DNA of 64,000 nucleotides from Gemmiger gallinarum (GCF_014982805.1 NZ_JADCKC010000003.1:248001-312000); one strand, 5' to 3'; positions 36,255 through 46,164 are shown, numbered from the stretch's first letter. Made by a program: numbers and translations. Notes: a model not told the origin generated them from the letters alone.

Positions 36255-37055
36255 ATGCGTTACGGGTTTATCGGATGCGGCAATATGGGCGGTGCAGTGG
36301 CCCGCGCCGTCTGCAAGGGTGCCGGGGCGGAGAACGTCCTGTTGGCCAACCGCACGCCTGCCAAGGCCGAGGTCCTGGCCGCCCAGCTGGGCTGTGCCGT
36401 GGGTGACAATGAGAAGGTGGCACAAACCTGTCATTTCATTTTTCTGGGGGTAAAGCCCCAGGTCATGCCTTCCATGCTGGCGCAGATCGCTCCGGTGCTG
36501 GCCGGGCGCAAGGGTGCCTTTGTGCTGGTCACCATGGCCGCGGGCCTGAGCATGGCCCGCATCCGGGAACTGGCCGGGGGCAACTACCCCATCATCCGCA
36601 TCATGCCCAACACCCCCGCCGCGGTGGGGGCCGGCATGGTACAGTATTGCTCCCTGGACGTGAGCGACGCCGATTTGCAGGAATTCCTTACCGCCATGGC
36701 TCCCGCGGGCCTGCTGGACGCCATCGACGAGAAGCTCATCGACGCGGCCAGCTGTGTCTCCGGCTGCGGCCCCGCCTGGGCCTACCAGTTCATTGAGGCG
36801 CTGGCCGACGGCGGCGTGGCGGCTGGTCTGCCCCGTGCCAAGGCGCAGATGTATGCCACTCAGATGCTGCTGGGCAGCGCCCGGCTGGTGCTGGAGAGCG
36901 GACAGCATCCCGGTGCCCTGAAAGACGCGGTGTGCAGCCCGGGAGGTTCCACCATTCAGGGCGTCCGTGTGCTGGAGGAACGTGCCTTCCGGGGCGCAGT
37001 GACCGACGCGGTGCTGGCCGCCTACGACAAAACGCGCGAGATGGGCAAGGGCTGA
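36255..37055 (+). CDS. proC: Pyrroline-5-carboxylate reductase
   Basis: The 266-residue enzyme performs the last step of proline synthesis with NAD(P)H. The N-terminal Rossmann fold starts GFIGCGNMGGA (about residues 4-14). The C-terminal domain has the family signature around SGCGPAWAYQFIEALADGG and the PGGSTIQGV loop near 230-240. The ATG at 36255 follows GGGAG by 8 bases; a TTG 6 bases earlier is less likely. It is first of the proC-proB-proA run. Confidence 0.97.
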   Translation: MRYGFIGCGNMGGAVARAVCKGAGAENVLLANRTPAKAEVLAAQLGCAVGDNEKVAQTCHFIFLGVKPQVMPSMLAQIAPVLAGRKGAFVLVTMAAGLSMARIRELAGGNYPIIRIMPNTPAAVGAGMVQYCSLDVSDADLQEFLTAMAPAGLLDAIDEKLIDAASCVSGCGPAWAYQFIEALADGGVAAGLPRAKAQMYATQMLLGSARLVLESGQHPGALKDAVCSPGGSTIQGVRVLEERAFRGAVTDAVLAAYDKTREMGKG

Positions 37056-37085
37056 TGCCACGCGCAGAGGGATGAGGAAAACAAA

Positions 37086-37850
37086 ATGCGTATTGTTGTG
37101 AAAATCGGGACCAGCACCCTGGCCCATGCCGGCGGACGGCTGAACATCCGCCACACCGAGGAACTGGTCAAGACCCTGAGCGACCTGAAAAACGCCGGGC
37201 ACGAGCTCATCGTGGTGTCCTCGGGCGCCATCGGCATGGGGGCAGGCAAACTGCAGATCGCCCGTCCCAAGGACATGCCCACCAAGCAGGCCGCAGCCTC
37301 GGTGGGACAGTGTGAGCTGATGTACACCTATGACCGGCTGTTTTCGGCTTACAACCACACGGTGGCCCAGATCCTCGTCACCCGGGAGGACTTTGACCGG
37401 GTGACCCGGCTGGAAAACCTGCAAAACACCATCTACCGCCTGCTGCAGCTGGGGGCCATTCCCATCATCAATGAGAACGACAGCGTAGCCACCGAGGAGA
37501 TCGCCGTGGGCGACAACGACACCATGGGCGCACTGGTGGCCAAATATGCCCGGGCCGACCTGCTGGTGGTGCTCAGCGATATTGACGGCCTCTACACCGC
37601 CGACCCTCACACCCATCCCGATGCCAAACGCATCGAGCTGGTGGAGGAGATCACTCCCGAGATCGATGCCCTGGCCGGGGGCACCCACAGCGGGCTGGGC
37701 ACCGGCGGCATGGCCACCAAGCTGATCGCCGCCCATATTGCCACGGGGGCGGGGGTGGACATGGTCATTGCCAACGGTTCCTGCCCTTCCCTGCTCTACG
37801 ATATTGTGGAGGGCAAGCCGGTGGGCACCCGCTTTCTGGGCAGACACTGA
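37086..37850 (+). CDS. proB: Glutamate 5-kinase (short form without PUA domain)
   Basis: The 254-residue amino-acid kinase domain protein has VVKIGTSTLA at the N-terminus, VVSSGAIGMGAGKL near 43-56, INENDSVATEE near 133 and HSGLGTGGMATK near 200. It phosphorylates glutamate to feed ProA. The C-terminal PUA domain of the ~365-residue enzymes is absent. The stop is clean and proA begins 51 bases later, so this is a natural short form. GAGG precedes the start. Confidence 0.95.
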   Translation: MRIVVKIGTSTLAHAGGRLNIRHTEELVKTLSDLKNAGHELIVVSSGAIGMGAGKLQIARPKDMPTKQAAASVGQCELMYTYDRLFSAYNHTVAQILVTREDFDRVTRLENLQNTIYRLLQLGAIPIINENDSVATEEIAVGDNDTMGALVAKYARADLLVVLSDIDGLYTADPHTHPDAKRIELVEEITPEIDALAGGTHSGLGTGGMATKLIAAHIATGAGVDMVIANGSCPSLLYDIVEGKPVGTRFLGRH

Positions 37851-37901
37851 ACTTCCGGGGCGCTGCCCCGCCCCCATTCAAACCAAGAGGGAGGCTTTTT
37901 C

Positions 37902-39194
37902 ATGACCACACATGAGATTCTGATTGCCGCACAGTCGGCACGCCAGCCTCTGGCGCTGGCCGGCACCGACACCAAAAACCAGGCGCTGGAGGCCATGGCC
38001 GCCGCCCTGACCGCTGCATCCGATGAGATACTGGCCGCCAACCGCAAGGATCTGGAGGCTGCCCGGGGCAAAGTCTCCGATGTCATGCTGGACCGGCTGG
38101 CGCTCACCCCGTCCCGCCTGACCGATATGGCCAAAGGCATGCGGGAAGTCGCCGCCCTGCCCGATCCGGTGGGTGCTCTGCTGCGGCAGATCGTGCGCCC
38201 CAACGGGCTGGTGATTGAAAAGCGGGCTGTCCCCATGGGGGTCATCGCCATCATCTATGAGAGCCGCCCCAACGTCACCTCCGACGCCGCCGCCCTGGCC
38301 ATCAAGGCGGGCAGCGCCTGCGTTTTGCGCTGCGGCCGGGATGCCTGGCAGAGCTGCCATGCCATTGTAGAAGCCCTGCGCCGGGGGCTGGTCTCCGCCG
38401 GTCTGCCTGGGACTGCCGTCAGCCTCATCGAGGACACCACCCATGCCTCCGCCAACGAGCTGATGGCCGCCGACGGGCTGGTGGACCTGCTCATTCCCCG
38501 GGGCGGCGCCGGGCTGATCTCCGCCTGCGTGCGCAACGCCACGGTGCCCTGCATCCAGACCGGCACCGGTATCTGTCACGTCTATGTGGATGCCGCCGCT
38601 GACCTGGAAATGGCGGTGCGCATCATTGAGAACGCCAAGACCTCCCGCCCCAGCGTCTGCAATGCCGAGGAAGTCTGCCTTGTCCACCGGGATGTGGCGG
38701 ACAAGTTCCTGCCCATGCTGCACACCGCCCTGGTGGAGGACCGCGCTGCCCAGGGCCTGACCCCCGTGGAGCTGCGGCTGGATGAGCGGGGTGCCGCCAT
38801 CATTGCCGGCACCCCGGCCTCGGCGCAGGATTTCGACACCGAGTTTCTCAACTACATCCTGGCAGTGGGTGTGGTGGACAGCCTGGACGACGCCATTGCC
38901 CACATTGCCGCCCATTCCACCCACCACAGCGATGCCATCGTGACGGCGGACGACAAGGCAGCCGCCCGCTTTACCGCCTGTGTGGACAGCGCGGCGGTCT
39001 ACGTCAATGCCTCCACCCGCTTCACCGACGGCGGAGAGTTCGGCCTGGGCTGCGAGATGGGCATCTCCACCCAGAAGCTCCACGCCCGGGGTCCCATGGG
39101 ACTGGCAGAGCTGTGCACCTACAAATATATCATCCACGGCAGCGGTCAGACCCGCGGCGGCGCGGCCGCCAAGCTGCAGACCCCCTGCTGCTGA
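37902..39194 (+). CDS. proA: Gamma-glutamyl phosphate reductase
   Basis: The 430-residue aldehyde-dehydrogenase-family enzyme reduces glutamyl-5-phosphate, the product of ProB. Family blocks include [20 protein letters not shown] near 115 and the catalytic Cys region [15 protein letters not shown] near 250. GGGAGG lies 8 bases before the start. It is last in the proline operon and is followed by a strong bidirectional terminator. Confidence 0.97.
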   Translation: MTTHEILIAAQSARQPLALAGTDTKNQALEAMAAALTAASDEILAANRKDLEAARGKVSDVMLDRLALTPSRLTDMAKGMREVAALPDPVGALLRQIVRPNGLVIEKRAVPMGVIAIIYESRPNVTSDAAALAIKAGSACVLRCGRDAWQSCHAIVEALRRGLVSAGLPGTAVSLIEDTTHASANELMAADGLVDLLIPRGGAGLISACVRNATVPCIQTGTGICHVYVDAAADLEMAVRIIENAKTSRPSVCNAEEVCLVHRDVADKFLPMLHTALVEDRAAQGLTPVELRLDERGAAIIAGTPASAQDFDTEFLNYILAVGVVDSLDDAIAHIAAHSTHHSDAIVTADDKAAARFTACVDSAAVYVNASTRFTDGGEFGLGCEMGISTQKLHARGPMGLAELCTYKYIIHGSGQTRGGAAAKLQTPCC

Positions 39195-39247
39195 TTTTCT
39201 GCGTCAAGCCCGGGTTTCGGACGTTGCCCCGAAAGAACCGAACAGAC

Positions 39248-39292
39248 AAAAACCACCCCCGATACCTTTGCGGTACCGGGGGTGGTTTTTTG
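39248..39292. terminator. Bidirectional terminator after proA
   Basis: AAAACCACCCCCG pairs with CGGGGGTGGTTTT across a 14-base loop region (39248-39291), with T-runs on both strands. It is shared with the convergent GH25 gene. Confidence 0.85.
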
Positions 39293-39316
39293 ATGTTTCT
39301 GCTTTTGCGAGAGCAA

Positions 39317-41326
39317 TCAGCCAAGGTTCATATCAACACCGCCGGAGACACCCTTGACCTTGCCGGTGCTGGTGTACTGCCAGATATCGTAGCGGTAGTT
39401 GAAGTCCAGCGAGTCGCGGTACTGGGCGATCCAGATCCGGTACTTGCTGATGTTGGCGTAGTTCAGCGAGTTGTAGAACCAGCTGGCGTAGGAGTAGACG
39501 CCTGCGGTGTAGCCCGCGTTGCGGATGGTCTCGCAGAAGGCGACGGCGCAAGCGGTGCGCTCGGCGGCGGAGAGGCCATCGGCGCGGCCGGTGTCCCCGG
39601 CCACCTTTTCAGTGTCATAGTAGACGCCCAGAGGCAGGCCGTAACCGCTGCACAGGCTCAGGACCATGCTGGCTTCCTCCACGGCCTCAGCCTCATTGAT
39701 GGCCTGGCTGTAGAAGTAGACGCCGACCTTGAGGCCCGCGGCCGTGGCGCCCTGAATGTTTCGGCGGAAGGTGGAGTCCTCCACCAGCGCGCCGCTGCCG
39801 TAACCGCGGTAACCCACGCGGATGATGGCAAAGGTGATGCCATCGGAAGCCACCGCGTTCCAGTCGATGTTGCCCTGATACTTGGAAACGTCGATGCCCC
39901 GGGCCGTCTGGTTGAGGGCGCCGTCGGCGGCAAAGGTGTAGACATTGCCCTGAATGACCTGGGTGCCGGTGACCGGCTGATGGGTCGCGGGGTCGTAGTA
40001 GTAGTTCTTGCCGTCGATGTTCTGCCAGCCGGTGTACTCATATGTAATGCGCTCGCTGGAGGACACCGCAAAGCCGTAACCCGAAAGCTCGGACGCCTTG
40101 ATCTCACCGGGCATGCCTGCCGTGGGATCACTGGGCGTCGCGGACGGCTTGGGCGTGGGCGTCGGGGTGGGGGTAGGCGTCGGCGTAGGTGTGGGGGTGG
40201 GCGTGGGGGTAGGCGTCGCCGTCGGGGTGGGCGACGGTGTCGGAGTAGGTGTGGGTGTCGGGGTCGGGGTGGTTTCCGGCTCCGGGGAAGGCGTCTCGGT
40301 CACCTCGGGTTCCGGGCTTTCGGCAGTGGGCTGGGAGCTGCTGTCATCCAGCAGTTCCACCTCCGGGCTGGTTTCCGGCGCATTGGTGCCGTGGCGCATG
40401 GTCAGCCCCATGAGGGAAAGGCCGCGGAAGGAAACGCCCGCCGCCGAGAAGGTGGCAGTGCTGTCCCGCTTGGCCCCCACCAGGTCCTTGGTGTTGGAAT
40501 CGTAAACCGGCAGGTAAGGCGAGGTGGAGCCGTCGTTCATGAGCAGGTGCCCGTCCGAGCTGAGCTTGGCGGTGTACACCGTCACGCGGGAGACTTCCTT
40601 CTGGCTGGAATCTGCGTAGGCAACGGTATCGGTGATTTCCTCCTCCACGACGCTGTCGCCGCCGTAGCTGGAGTCTTCCTGGCTTTCCACCACCTGGTTG
40701 GCCTGGACGATCTTGTCCTTGACGGCCTCCACATCGGCCTTGTATTCCACTTTTTCCTGTACGGTGACTTCCACATCGTCGGGCATGCTGTAGCCCTCCA
40801 CCTCAGGGAAGCTGATGGTGTAGTCGCCGGGCTTCACATCCTCGGCCAGCATGGTGCCGGTGTCGGTGTCCACGGGATAGGCAGTGGCATTGCCCTCCCC
40901 GTCGGTAACCGTGACATCCAGTTCCACACCGGTGAGAGGGATCTTGCCCTCCGCGGCGGTGGCGTCGCTGTCGGCCATCTGCACCGCGATGGTGGAGGCA
41001 TCCTCATCCTGTTCCGGCTTTTCATACAGGGTATACAGCTGCACGCCGATATCCTGCTGCACCACCGACACATCACACCAAACATTCTGTGCCGGGGCGG
41101 GCGTGGGGCTTGGGGTGGGCGTAGGGGTGGCGGAAACGCTCTCCGCCTCCGGTGCCGCCGTGGACACTGCCTCCCGGGGCACGGTGCTCAAAAAGGTCGT
41201 TGCCATGACGCTGACGCCGATGCTGGCACACAACAGCACCGACACACCGCCAAGAGCCACTTTATACAGCGGCAGACGCTGGAAGGTACTGCCGGAAAAG
41301 TATTTCATGACATGATGTTTTTTCAT
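39317..41326 (-). CDS. GH25 muramidase with membrane anchor, Thr-Pro linker and wall-binding repeat
   Basis: The 669-residue protein has an N-terminal hydrophobic helix (about 22-44; anchor or signal), a Thr/Pro segment, a ~270-residue region of beta-rich unknown domains ([15 protein letters not shown] is prelude-like), a long (Thr-Pro)n linker near 350-395, one choline-binding-type repeat ([14 protein letters not shown]) and a C-terminal GH25 domain from about 470 ([23 protein letters not shown]). GH25 enzymes cleave the MurNAc-GlcNAc bond of peptidoglycan. The start at 41326 follows AGGAG at ~12 bases; Met7 is an alternative. Remodelling of the cell's own wall or phage-like origin are both possible; its structure and single copy favour a wall enzyme. 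Confidence 0.88.
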   Translation of the reverse strand: MKKHHVMKYFSGSTFQRLPLYKVALGGVSVLLCASIGVSVMATTFLSTVPREAVSTAAPEAESVSATPTPTPSPTPAPAQNVWCDVSVVQQDIGVQLYTLYEKPEQDEDASTIAVQMADSDATAAEGKIPLTGVELDVTVTDGEGNATAYPVDTDTGTMLAEDVKPGDYTISFPEVEGYSMPDDVEVTVQEKVEYKADVEAVKDKIVQANQVVESQEDSSYGGDSVVEEEITDTVAYADSSQKEVSRVTVYTAKLSSDGHLLMNDGSTSPYLPVYDSNTKDLVGAKRDSTATFSAAGVSFRGLSLMGLTMRHGTNAPETSPEVELLDDSSSQPTAESPEPEVTETPSPEPETTPTPTPTPTPTPSPTPTATPTPTPTPTPTPTPTPTPTPTPKPSATPSDPTAGMPGEIKASELSGYGFAVSSSERITYEYTGWQNIDGKNYYYDPATHQPVTGTQVIQGNVYTFAADGALNQTARGIDVSKYQGNIDWNAVASDGITFAIIRVGYRGYGSGALVEDSTFRRNIQGATAAGLKVGVYFYSQAINEAEAVEEASMVLSLCSGYGLPLGVYYDTEKVAGDTGRADGLSAAERTACAVAFCETIRNAGYTAGVYSYASWFYNSLNYANISKYRIWIAQYRDSLDFNYRYDIWQYTSTGKVKGVSGGVDMNLG
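40147..40272 (-). repeat. Minisatellite coding for the Thr-Pro linker of the GH25 protein
   Basis: Tandem 6-base units read on plus as GGTGGG/GGCGTG/GGCGTC variants code Thr-Pro pairs with a few Ser or Ala interruptions. Such arrays can change length by slippage. Confidence 0.8.
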
Positions 41327-41399
41327 TCCGCTAGATTTCTCCTGTTCTTTTCGTGCTTATGGGCACGGAAACCACATAATACTCCCAAATATAGCTTTC

Positions 41400-41428
41400 A
41401 TTATATACTTCTATCACCCGGGGTGCAA
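41400..41428 (-). promoter_or_regulatory. Promoter of the GH25 gene
   Basis: TTGCAC (complement of 41423-41428), 17 bases, TATAAT (complement of 41400-41405). Confidence 0.75.
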
Positions 41429-41539
41429 GTGGTATTGACTGGAAACAATTGTAAATTCTGTCGCTGCATCGAAGGTTCCGTCCACATCTGGTAGCCATGG
41501 GTATCACAAGGCACAAGAGGGAGCCAAAACGGGCATGTC

Positions 41540-42637
41540 TCAGCCCGCCGCAGGCAGATACTTTTCCACCAGCAGATCCACGCATGCCCCGTAGCTGCGC
41601 ATGCCCAGCTTCTGGTCGTAGCTCTGCAGAAAGCCCTCATAAACGGTCTCTCCCAGCGTTTCCACCGGGCCTTCCCAAGCGGCCCAGTAGGCATCGTTGC
41701 AGGCAATATCCGCCCGGGCCTCGGGGCAGAGAAGCTCCCATGCGGCAAGGGCCTGTTCCGGGTCGGCGGAATAGAGGGCGTTGAACAGATGCACAAACCC
41801 GTACAGCCAGCCGGAATAGACATACTCCGCCCTGCCGCTGGTCACCGAGGCATAGATGCCGCAGAAGTTTGCCTCCTGCTCCGCCGCCACGCCCCGCTGG
41901 TGGGCAAACTCATGGGCGACGGTCACCGGCAGAAACACCGCCGGGCAGTCCACGTTGACGGTGCTCTCCCCGAACAGCGGGCAGAGATACCCGGTAAAGC
42001 CCGCCGCACTCATGATTTTGGAATAAAAAGCAGGCTTGGCCCGGCGCTCCGGCCCCGCAAGGCAGGGATACTCGGCGGCGGCAGCTTCATACACCCCGGC
42101 GCTGTGGTTGAGAATCTCCTCCACCGTGACGGCAAACAGGCCGTCCCCATCCCGGGGGACGGCATCTGCCGTCTCATTGACACGTTGGGCAAAGTATCCG
42201 GTGACCGCCGCCAGATCGGCAGTCTCCACCGGGCCGCCGGACATGCCCGCCTTTTCGGCAAAGGTGGTGCCGTAATACTGGGTGCCCCACAGGGCGCAGA
42301 CCAGCAGATAAATCCACACCCCCGCCGTAACGAAATGCAGCGCCAGCGTGCCGAGGCGATTTCTGCCCCGCCGCACCGCCAGCCAGACCGTCCGCACCGC
42401 CATGAACAGCACAAAGAGAATCAGTACCGTCACGGACGCCTCGCATACGCTGAAGGGCAGCGGGTCCACCCAGGCCGATACGGTACGCTTGACCGGCATG
42501 GACACTCCCGCCAGCCAGGCATCCATCCAGGCGCGGCTGCCCCGGGCCGCCCAAAACAGACACAGCCCCGCCAGGGCGACGGCCAGAAGAATCAGGGCCA
42601 CGGCGTGTCGGCGGCAATGCTGCATCCATTTTTGCAT
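41540..42637 (-). CDS. DUF3810 membrane protein with HExxH metallopeptidase-like motif
   Basis: The 365-residue protein has three N-terminal hydrophobic segments (about 15-35, 65-85, 100-120) and a soluble part containing VTVAHEFAHQRG near 240-251, a zinc-binding HExxH, followed by the AAEQEANFCG Glu about ten residues later. This pattern matches DUF3810, an uncharacterised family; proteolytic activity is likely but unproven. Start at ATG 42637 after AAGGAAGG; an upstream GTG is less well spaced. No obvious partner gene. Confidence 0.82.
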   Translation of the reverse strand: MQKWMQHCRRHAVALILLAVALAGLCLFWAARGSRAWMDAWLAGVSMPVKRTVSAWVDPLPFSVCEASVTVLILFVLFMAVRTVWLAVRRGRNRLGTLALHFVTAGVWIYLLVCALWGTQYYGTTFAEKAGMSGGPVETADLAAVTGYFAQRVNETADAVPRDGDGLFAVTVEEILNHSAGVYEAAAAEYPCLAGPERRAKPAFYSKIMSAAGFTGYLCPLFGESTVNVDCPAVFLPVTVAHEFAHQRGVAAEQEANFCGIYASVTSGRAEYVYSGWLYGFVHLFNALYSADPEQALAAWELLCPEARADIACNDAYWAAWEGPVETLGETVYEGFLQSYDQKLGMRSYGACVDLLVEKYLPAAG

Positions 42638-42769
42638 AAAAGGCACCTTCCTTGCGATTTTTGGGGCATACCTGTATTATACCGGCATACTGCGACGGAT
42701 GTAAACGACTCCGCCCTTGCTTCCATGAAATTTGCACAGGATGGGTTCGCGTTTTTTGTACAGGTGTGC

Positions 42770-42775
42770 TATGAT
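42770..42775 (+). promoter_or_regulatory. Extended -10 promoter of the branching-enzyme homologue
   Basis: TATGAT preceded by TGC (extended -10), about 35 bases before the start codon; only a weak -35 is seen. Confidence 0.5.
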
Positions 42776-42809
42776 ACAGAGAGAATGTTCCGGGCGGGAG
42801 GTGAGCGGC

Positions 42810-44516
42810 ATGCGGCCGGATATTGCAGATTTTTATAGTGGCATCAGCGCTGGAGCCGCGGAGCTGTTCTGCCCCCATCCCTCCGACAGCGGGGACGGCT
42901 GGCTGTTCTGTGTCTTTGCGCCTGGCGCCCGCCGGGTTCAGGTGCTGGGGGACTGGAACGGCTGGGACCTCTACTCCGCCGCCGAGCTGGCCCGCTGCGA
43001 GGACGGACTCTGGCGGGGCAAGGTCACCGGTGCCCGGCAAGGCCAGCTGTACAAGTACAATATCCTCTGTGCCGACGGGGTCTGGCGGCTGCGCACCGAT
43101 CCCTTCGGGGCGGAGTATGAGCCTTCCGCCGTGTCCGCTGCCCGGCTGAAGGTCCTTCCCCGTCCGCCCGCGCCTTTTCGTCCCGGAGCGGGCGCCGACC
43201 GGCCCTTGCGCATCTATGAGCTCCACGCCGGCAACTGGCGCCGCCACTGGGACGGCCGGTACTATACCTTTGATGCTCTGGCCGATCGGCTGATCCCCTG
43301 GGCTGCCGATCACCACTTTACCCACATCGAGCTTATGCCCCCCGCCGAATACCCCTTTGACGGCAGCTGGGGGTATCAGCTCACCGGATACTTTGCGCCG
43401 TCGGCACGGTTCGGCGGGGCGGATGCCTTTGTCCGGCTGGCCGAGCGCTGTCATCAGGCGGGTCTGGGGGTACTGGCCGACTTTGTGCCCGTCCATTTTG
43501 CCCCCGACGACGGTGCCCTCACCTGGTATGACGGCACCGCCCTCTATGAGGCCGGACCCAGCGACTGGGGCAGTCTGGTCTTTGACCTGGCCAGCGGTCC
43601 GGTGCGCAGTTTTCTCTTGAGCGCCGCCTGCCGCTGGGTGGGCGACCTGGTCTGCGACGGCCTGCGGGTGGATGCGGTGGGCTATGCCCTGCGGCGCTGG
43701 CCGGGGGGTGAGGCCGCCTCCTTCTTCCGCCTGCTCACCGACACGCTGCACGCCCGCTACCCCGGCGTGCTTTTGATTGCCGAGGACACCGAGCCCGGCT
43801 GCCGGGCCACCGCCCCCACCCGGGAGGGAGGTCTGGGCTTTGACTACGTCTGGGATGCCGGCCCCCTGCAGTCTCTGGCCGATACCCTGGCAAGGCCCTT
43901 CAGCTGCCGGTGGGCTGGGCCTGTCCTGGGCAGAGAGGGCGAGCGCTGCATCCAGGCCTTCAGCCATGACGACTGCGCCTTCCCGGGCGGGGCACTGCTG
44001 CCCCGGCTGTACGGCGACCGCCCCCTGCAATTTGCCCAGGCGCGGCTGTTTTTGCTGTACCAGGCCGCCATGCCGGGCAAGCAGCTGCTGTTCTCTGGCT
44101 GCGAGTTCGGGCAGCTGGCCTCCTTTGATCCCGGCCGGGAGCCGGACTGGTACCTGCTGGCCGATTGCGATCACCGGGCCCTGTCCGACTACTGCGCCGC
44201 CCTGGGGCAGTTTTACGCTGAACACCCCGCCCTTTTCTGTGAGGACGACAGCGCCTGGTTTCATCTGGCCGCCAACGGGCCGGTGCGGGCCTGGGTGCGG
44301 GCAGCACGGGGAGAAACGCTGCTGTGCGTCTTCCACCTGGAGCCTGACCCCCGCCGCGGCGTGGTGCTGGACCTGGGAATGCCGGGATGCTTCGGCCGGA
44401 TGCGGGAGATCTTCTCCTCCGGGGCGTCGGAATCCCTGCCGCCGGTTTGGGCGGAGAACGGCCGGGTGAGACTGGATCTGCCGGGGTTGTGTGCATCGGT
44501 GCTGGCCTTTGACTGA
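42810..44516 (+). CDS. GH13 alpha-glucan branching enzyme homologue (short, divergent GlgB)
   Basis: The 568-residue protein has a CBM48-like N-terminal domain (LFCVFAPGARRVQVLGDWNGW near 30-50) and a GH13 barrel. Core blocks match GlgB: YELHAGNWRR, FDGSWGYQLTGYFAPS, GLRVDAVGYA with the nucleophile Asp, LLIAEDTE with the acid/base Glu, and SHDDC with the third Asp (usually SHDEV). It is shorter than typical GlgB (about 630-730), and the usual VPGHFP and VVHGK motifs read VPVHFA and AFPGG. A role in glycogen branching is likely, but another alpha-glucan activity is possible. No glgCAP genes are nearby. GGGAGG precedes the start. Confidence 0.82.
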   Translation: MRPDIADFYSGISAGAAELFCPHPSDSGDGWLFCVFAPGARRVQVLGDWNGWDLYSAAELARCEDGLWRGKVTGARQGQLYKYNILCADGVWRLRTDPFGAEYEPSAVSAARLKVLPRPPAPFRPGAGADRPLRIYELHAGNWRRHWDGRYYTFDALADRLIPWAADHHFTHIELMPPAEYPFDGSWGYQLTGYFAPSARFGGADAFVRLAERCHQAGLGVLADFVPVHFAPDDGALTWYDGTALYEAGPSDWGSLVFDLASGPVRSFLLSAACRWVGDLVCDGLRVDAVGYALRRWPGGEAASFFRLLTDTLHARYPGVLLIAEDTEPGCRATAPTREGGLGFDYVWDAGPLQSLADTLARPFSCRWAGPVLGREGERCIQAFSHDDCAFPGGALLPRLYGDRPLQFAQARLFLLYQAAMPGKQLLFSGCEFGQLASFDPGREPDWYLLADCDHRALSDYCAALGQFYAEHPALFCEDDSAWFHLAANGPVRAWVRAARGETLLCVFHLEPDPRRGVVLDLGMPGCFGRMREIFSSGASESLPPVWAENGRVRLDLPGLCASVLAFD

Positions 44517-44551
44517 TGGACTGCCGTACACCGGAATTTGACCGGTATGGC

Positions 44552-44579
44552 TTGACATTTTCCACAAAACGTCTATACT
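44552..44579 (+). promoter_or_regulatory. Promoter of the TPP riboswitch-thiT unit
   Basis: TTGACA (44552-44557), 16 bases, TATACT (44574-44579). Confidence 0.8.
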
Positions 44580-44595
44580 GTTTTTGGACATAAAA

Positions 44596-44700
44596 ACAGG
44601 GGCGCTGAGAGTTCTTCTCGGCTGAGATTGGGGCAAATTGCAGTCCCAGGTCGCCTTGAACCTGATCCGGGTAATGCCGGCGTAGGAAGTTTGCGGTAAC
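44596..44700 (+). promoter_or_regulatory. TPP (THI-element) riboswitch
   Basis: The conserved parts are all present in order: GGGGCGCTGAGA, GGCTGAGAT, GAACCTGATC, then CGGGTAATGCCGGCGTAGGAA. It senses thiamine pyrophosphate and here precedes the thiamine transporter gene thiT, with a terminator between. Confidence 0.97.
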
Positions 44701-44720
44701 ATCACCAGATGGACGACTTG

Positions 44721-44764
44721 ACGCGCCTGCATGTTTTGTGCAGGCGCGTTTTCTTTGTTTTTAT
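44721..44764 (+). terminator. Riboswitch-controlled terminator
   Basis: ACGCGCCTGCA (44721-44731) pairs with TGCAGGCGCGT (44739-44749), followed by TTTCTTTGTTTTT. It lies between the TPP aptamer and thiT, so TPP binding would favour termination. Confidence 0.9.
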
Positions 44765-44798
44765 GTACTATTCCGTATCGTTGAAGGAGTGTTTTTCC

Positions 44799-45428
44799 AT
44801 GTCTGCCACCCATTCCAGAACCCGTACCCTGGTGGAGGCCGCCCTGATGATCGCCCTGGCCACCGTCCTGTCCGAGATTCAGTTTCCCCTGGCCTGGACC
44901 CACGGCGGTTCCATCACCCTGCTGTCCATGCTGCCCATCATCCTCATGAGCCTGCGCAACGGGCCCAAGTGGGGTCTGGGCACCGCCTTTATCTTCAGCC
45001 TGATCCAGTTCCTTCTGGGCGTCAGCAACCTGGCCTACTGCCAGACCCTGGCTGCTCAGATCGGCTGCGTGCTGCTGGACTACCTGCTGGCGTTCACGGT
45101 GCTGGGTCTGGCCTGCCTGCCCTTCCGCGCTCTCAAGAGCGGCGTTGTGGGCGTGGGCGTAGGCACCGCCGTCGTCTGCCTGCTGCGCTTCCTCTGCAGC
45201 TTTTTCTCCGGCTACATTGTCTGGAAGGACTATGACTATGCCTTTGAATGGCTGAACAATTTCGGCTGGGGTGCCTGGTTCACCGCCAATCTGGGCGAGG
45301 ATGCTCTGTGCTGGTTCTACAGCTTCGCCTACAACTTCAGCTACATGCTGCCCGAGACCATCCTGACCGTTGTCGGCGCAGTGGTGCTGTACAAGGCGGC
45401 GCCCCGTCTGTTCCGGCGCGAGGGCTGA
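44799..45428 (+). CDS. thiT: Energy-coupled thiamine transporter ThiT (ECF S component)
   Basis: The 209-residue protein has six membrane helices. The ThiT thiamine-binding signatures are HGGSITLLSMLPI near 34-46 and an acidic/aromatic C-terminal part (YSFAYNFSYMLPE). It is the substrate-specific subunit; the shared ECF module (EcfAA'T) must be encoded elsewhere. AAGGAG at 44784-44789 sets the start, 9 bases away. Control by the TPP riboswitch supports thiamine as substrate. Confidence 0.95.
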   Translation: MSATHSRTRTLVEAALMIALATVLSEIQFPLAWTHGGSITLLSMLPIILMSLRNGPKWGLGTAFIFSLIQFLLGVSNLAYCQTLAAQIGCVLLDYLLAFTVLGLACLPFRALKSGVVGVGVGTAVVCLLRFLCSFFSGYIVWKDYDYAFEWLNNFGWGAWFTANLGEDALCWFYSFAYNFSYMLPETILTVVGAVVLYKAAPRLFRREG

Positions 45429-45454
45429 TGCGCGGCTGAATCATCCGCTTTTTT

Positions 45455-45488
45455 GGCGGCACGGACATTCTTCCGTGCCGCCCTTTTT
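45455..45488 (+). terminator. Terminator after thiT
   Basis: GGCGGCACGGA, short loop, TCCGTGCCGCC, then CTTTTTG. Confidence 0.9.
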
Positions 45489-45591
45489 GTTGCAAGGGGC
45501 TGCCCGCCGTGTTAAAATGGGCACAGTTCCCCCGCCCGGCTCCCGTCCCCTGCCGTGCGCCGGGTCTCACTGACAGGAGGTCTTGGTTTCT

Positions 45592-46143
45592 ATGGATCTT
45601 ACCACTCTGATTGCTGAAATCCCCTCGGCGGCCATCTCGCTGGTGGTGGCGGCTCTCATCTGCTTTATGGGGTACCGGCTGCGCAAGGCGGGCATCATGC
45701 TGGCCGGGGCGCTGCTGGGCTACAAGCTCACCTGCGACATCGCCGGGCGCTATCTGGATGCCTCTACTACCCTGATGGTGGGGCTGATCGTCGCCGTCGT
45801 GCTTGCCCTGGTCTGCTCCTGGCTGTACGACGCCGGCATCTTTGTCCTTTGCGGTGCCTGCGGAGCGCTGTACGTTTCCTCTCTGGTGGAACAGTTTGCC
45901 CTGATCTGGTGGCTGGAGCTCATCATTCTCATTGCGGCGTTCATTGCCATCGGTGTGCTGGCCTTGCAGTTTGTGCGGCCGGTGCTCATCATTGTCACCG
46001 GCCTGGCCGGAGCCAGCAGCATGCTGTCCAGCCTGGTTCTGCTGGGCCTTCCCCTGCCCGACGGCAATCCCCGTCTGATCTGTGCATTGGTGCTTGCTCT
46101 GGTGGGCATGGCAGTCCAGTTCACCACCACCCGCGGAAATTGA
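45592..46143 (+). CDS. Small polytopic membrane protein (DUF4203/TM198-like)
   Basis: The 183-residue protein is almost wholly hydrophobic, with about seven helices. A short basic turn (GYRLRKAG) after the first helix and Gly-rich helices recall the TM7S3/TMEM198 (DUF4203) fold; this is a pattern match only. Function unknown. AGGAGG at 45575-45580, 11 bases before the ATG; a TTG 9 bases upstream is too close to the site. It stands alone between two terminators. Confidence 0.65.
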   Translation: MDLTTLIAEIPSAAISLVVAALICFMGYRLRKAGIMLAGALLGYKLTCDIAGRYLDASTTLMVGLIVAVVLALVCSWLYDAGIFVLCGACGALYVSSLVEQFALIWWLELIILIAAFIAIGVLALQFVRPVLIIVTGLAGASSMLSSLVLLGLPLPDGNPRLICALVLALVGMAVQFTTTRGN

Positions 46144-46164
46144 CCATTTACTGAACCATAGGAA

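Noticed and set aside
40147-40272. Tandem repeats that could be mistaken for a CRISPR array
   Set aside because: Units of about 6 bases without spacers, in frame and coding Thr-Pro inside the GH25 gene.
39317-41326. Prophage origin of the GH25 muramidase
   Set aside because: No holin, tail or integrase genes around it; own promoter, membrane anchor and Thr-Pro linker fit a wall protein.
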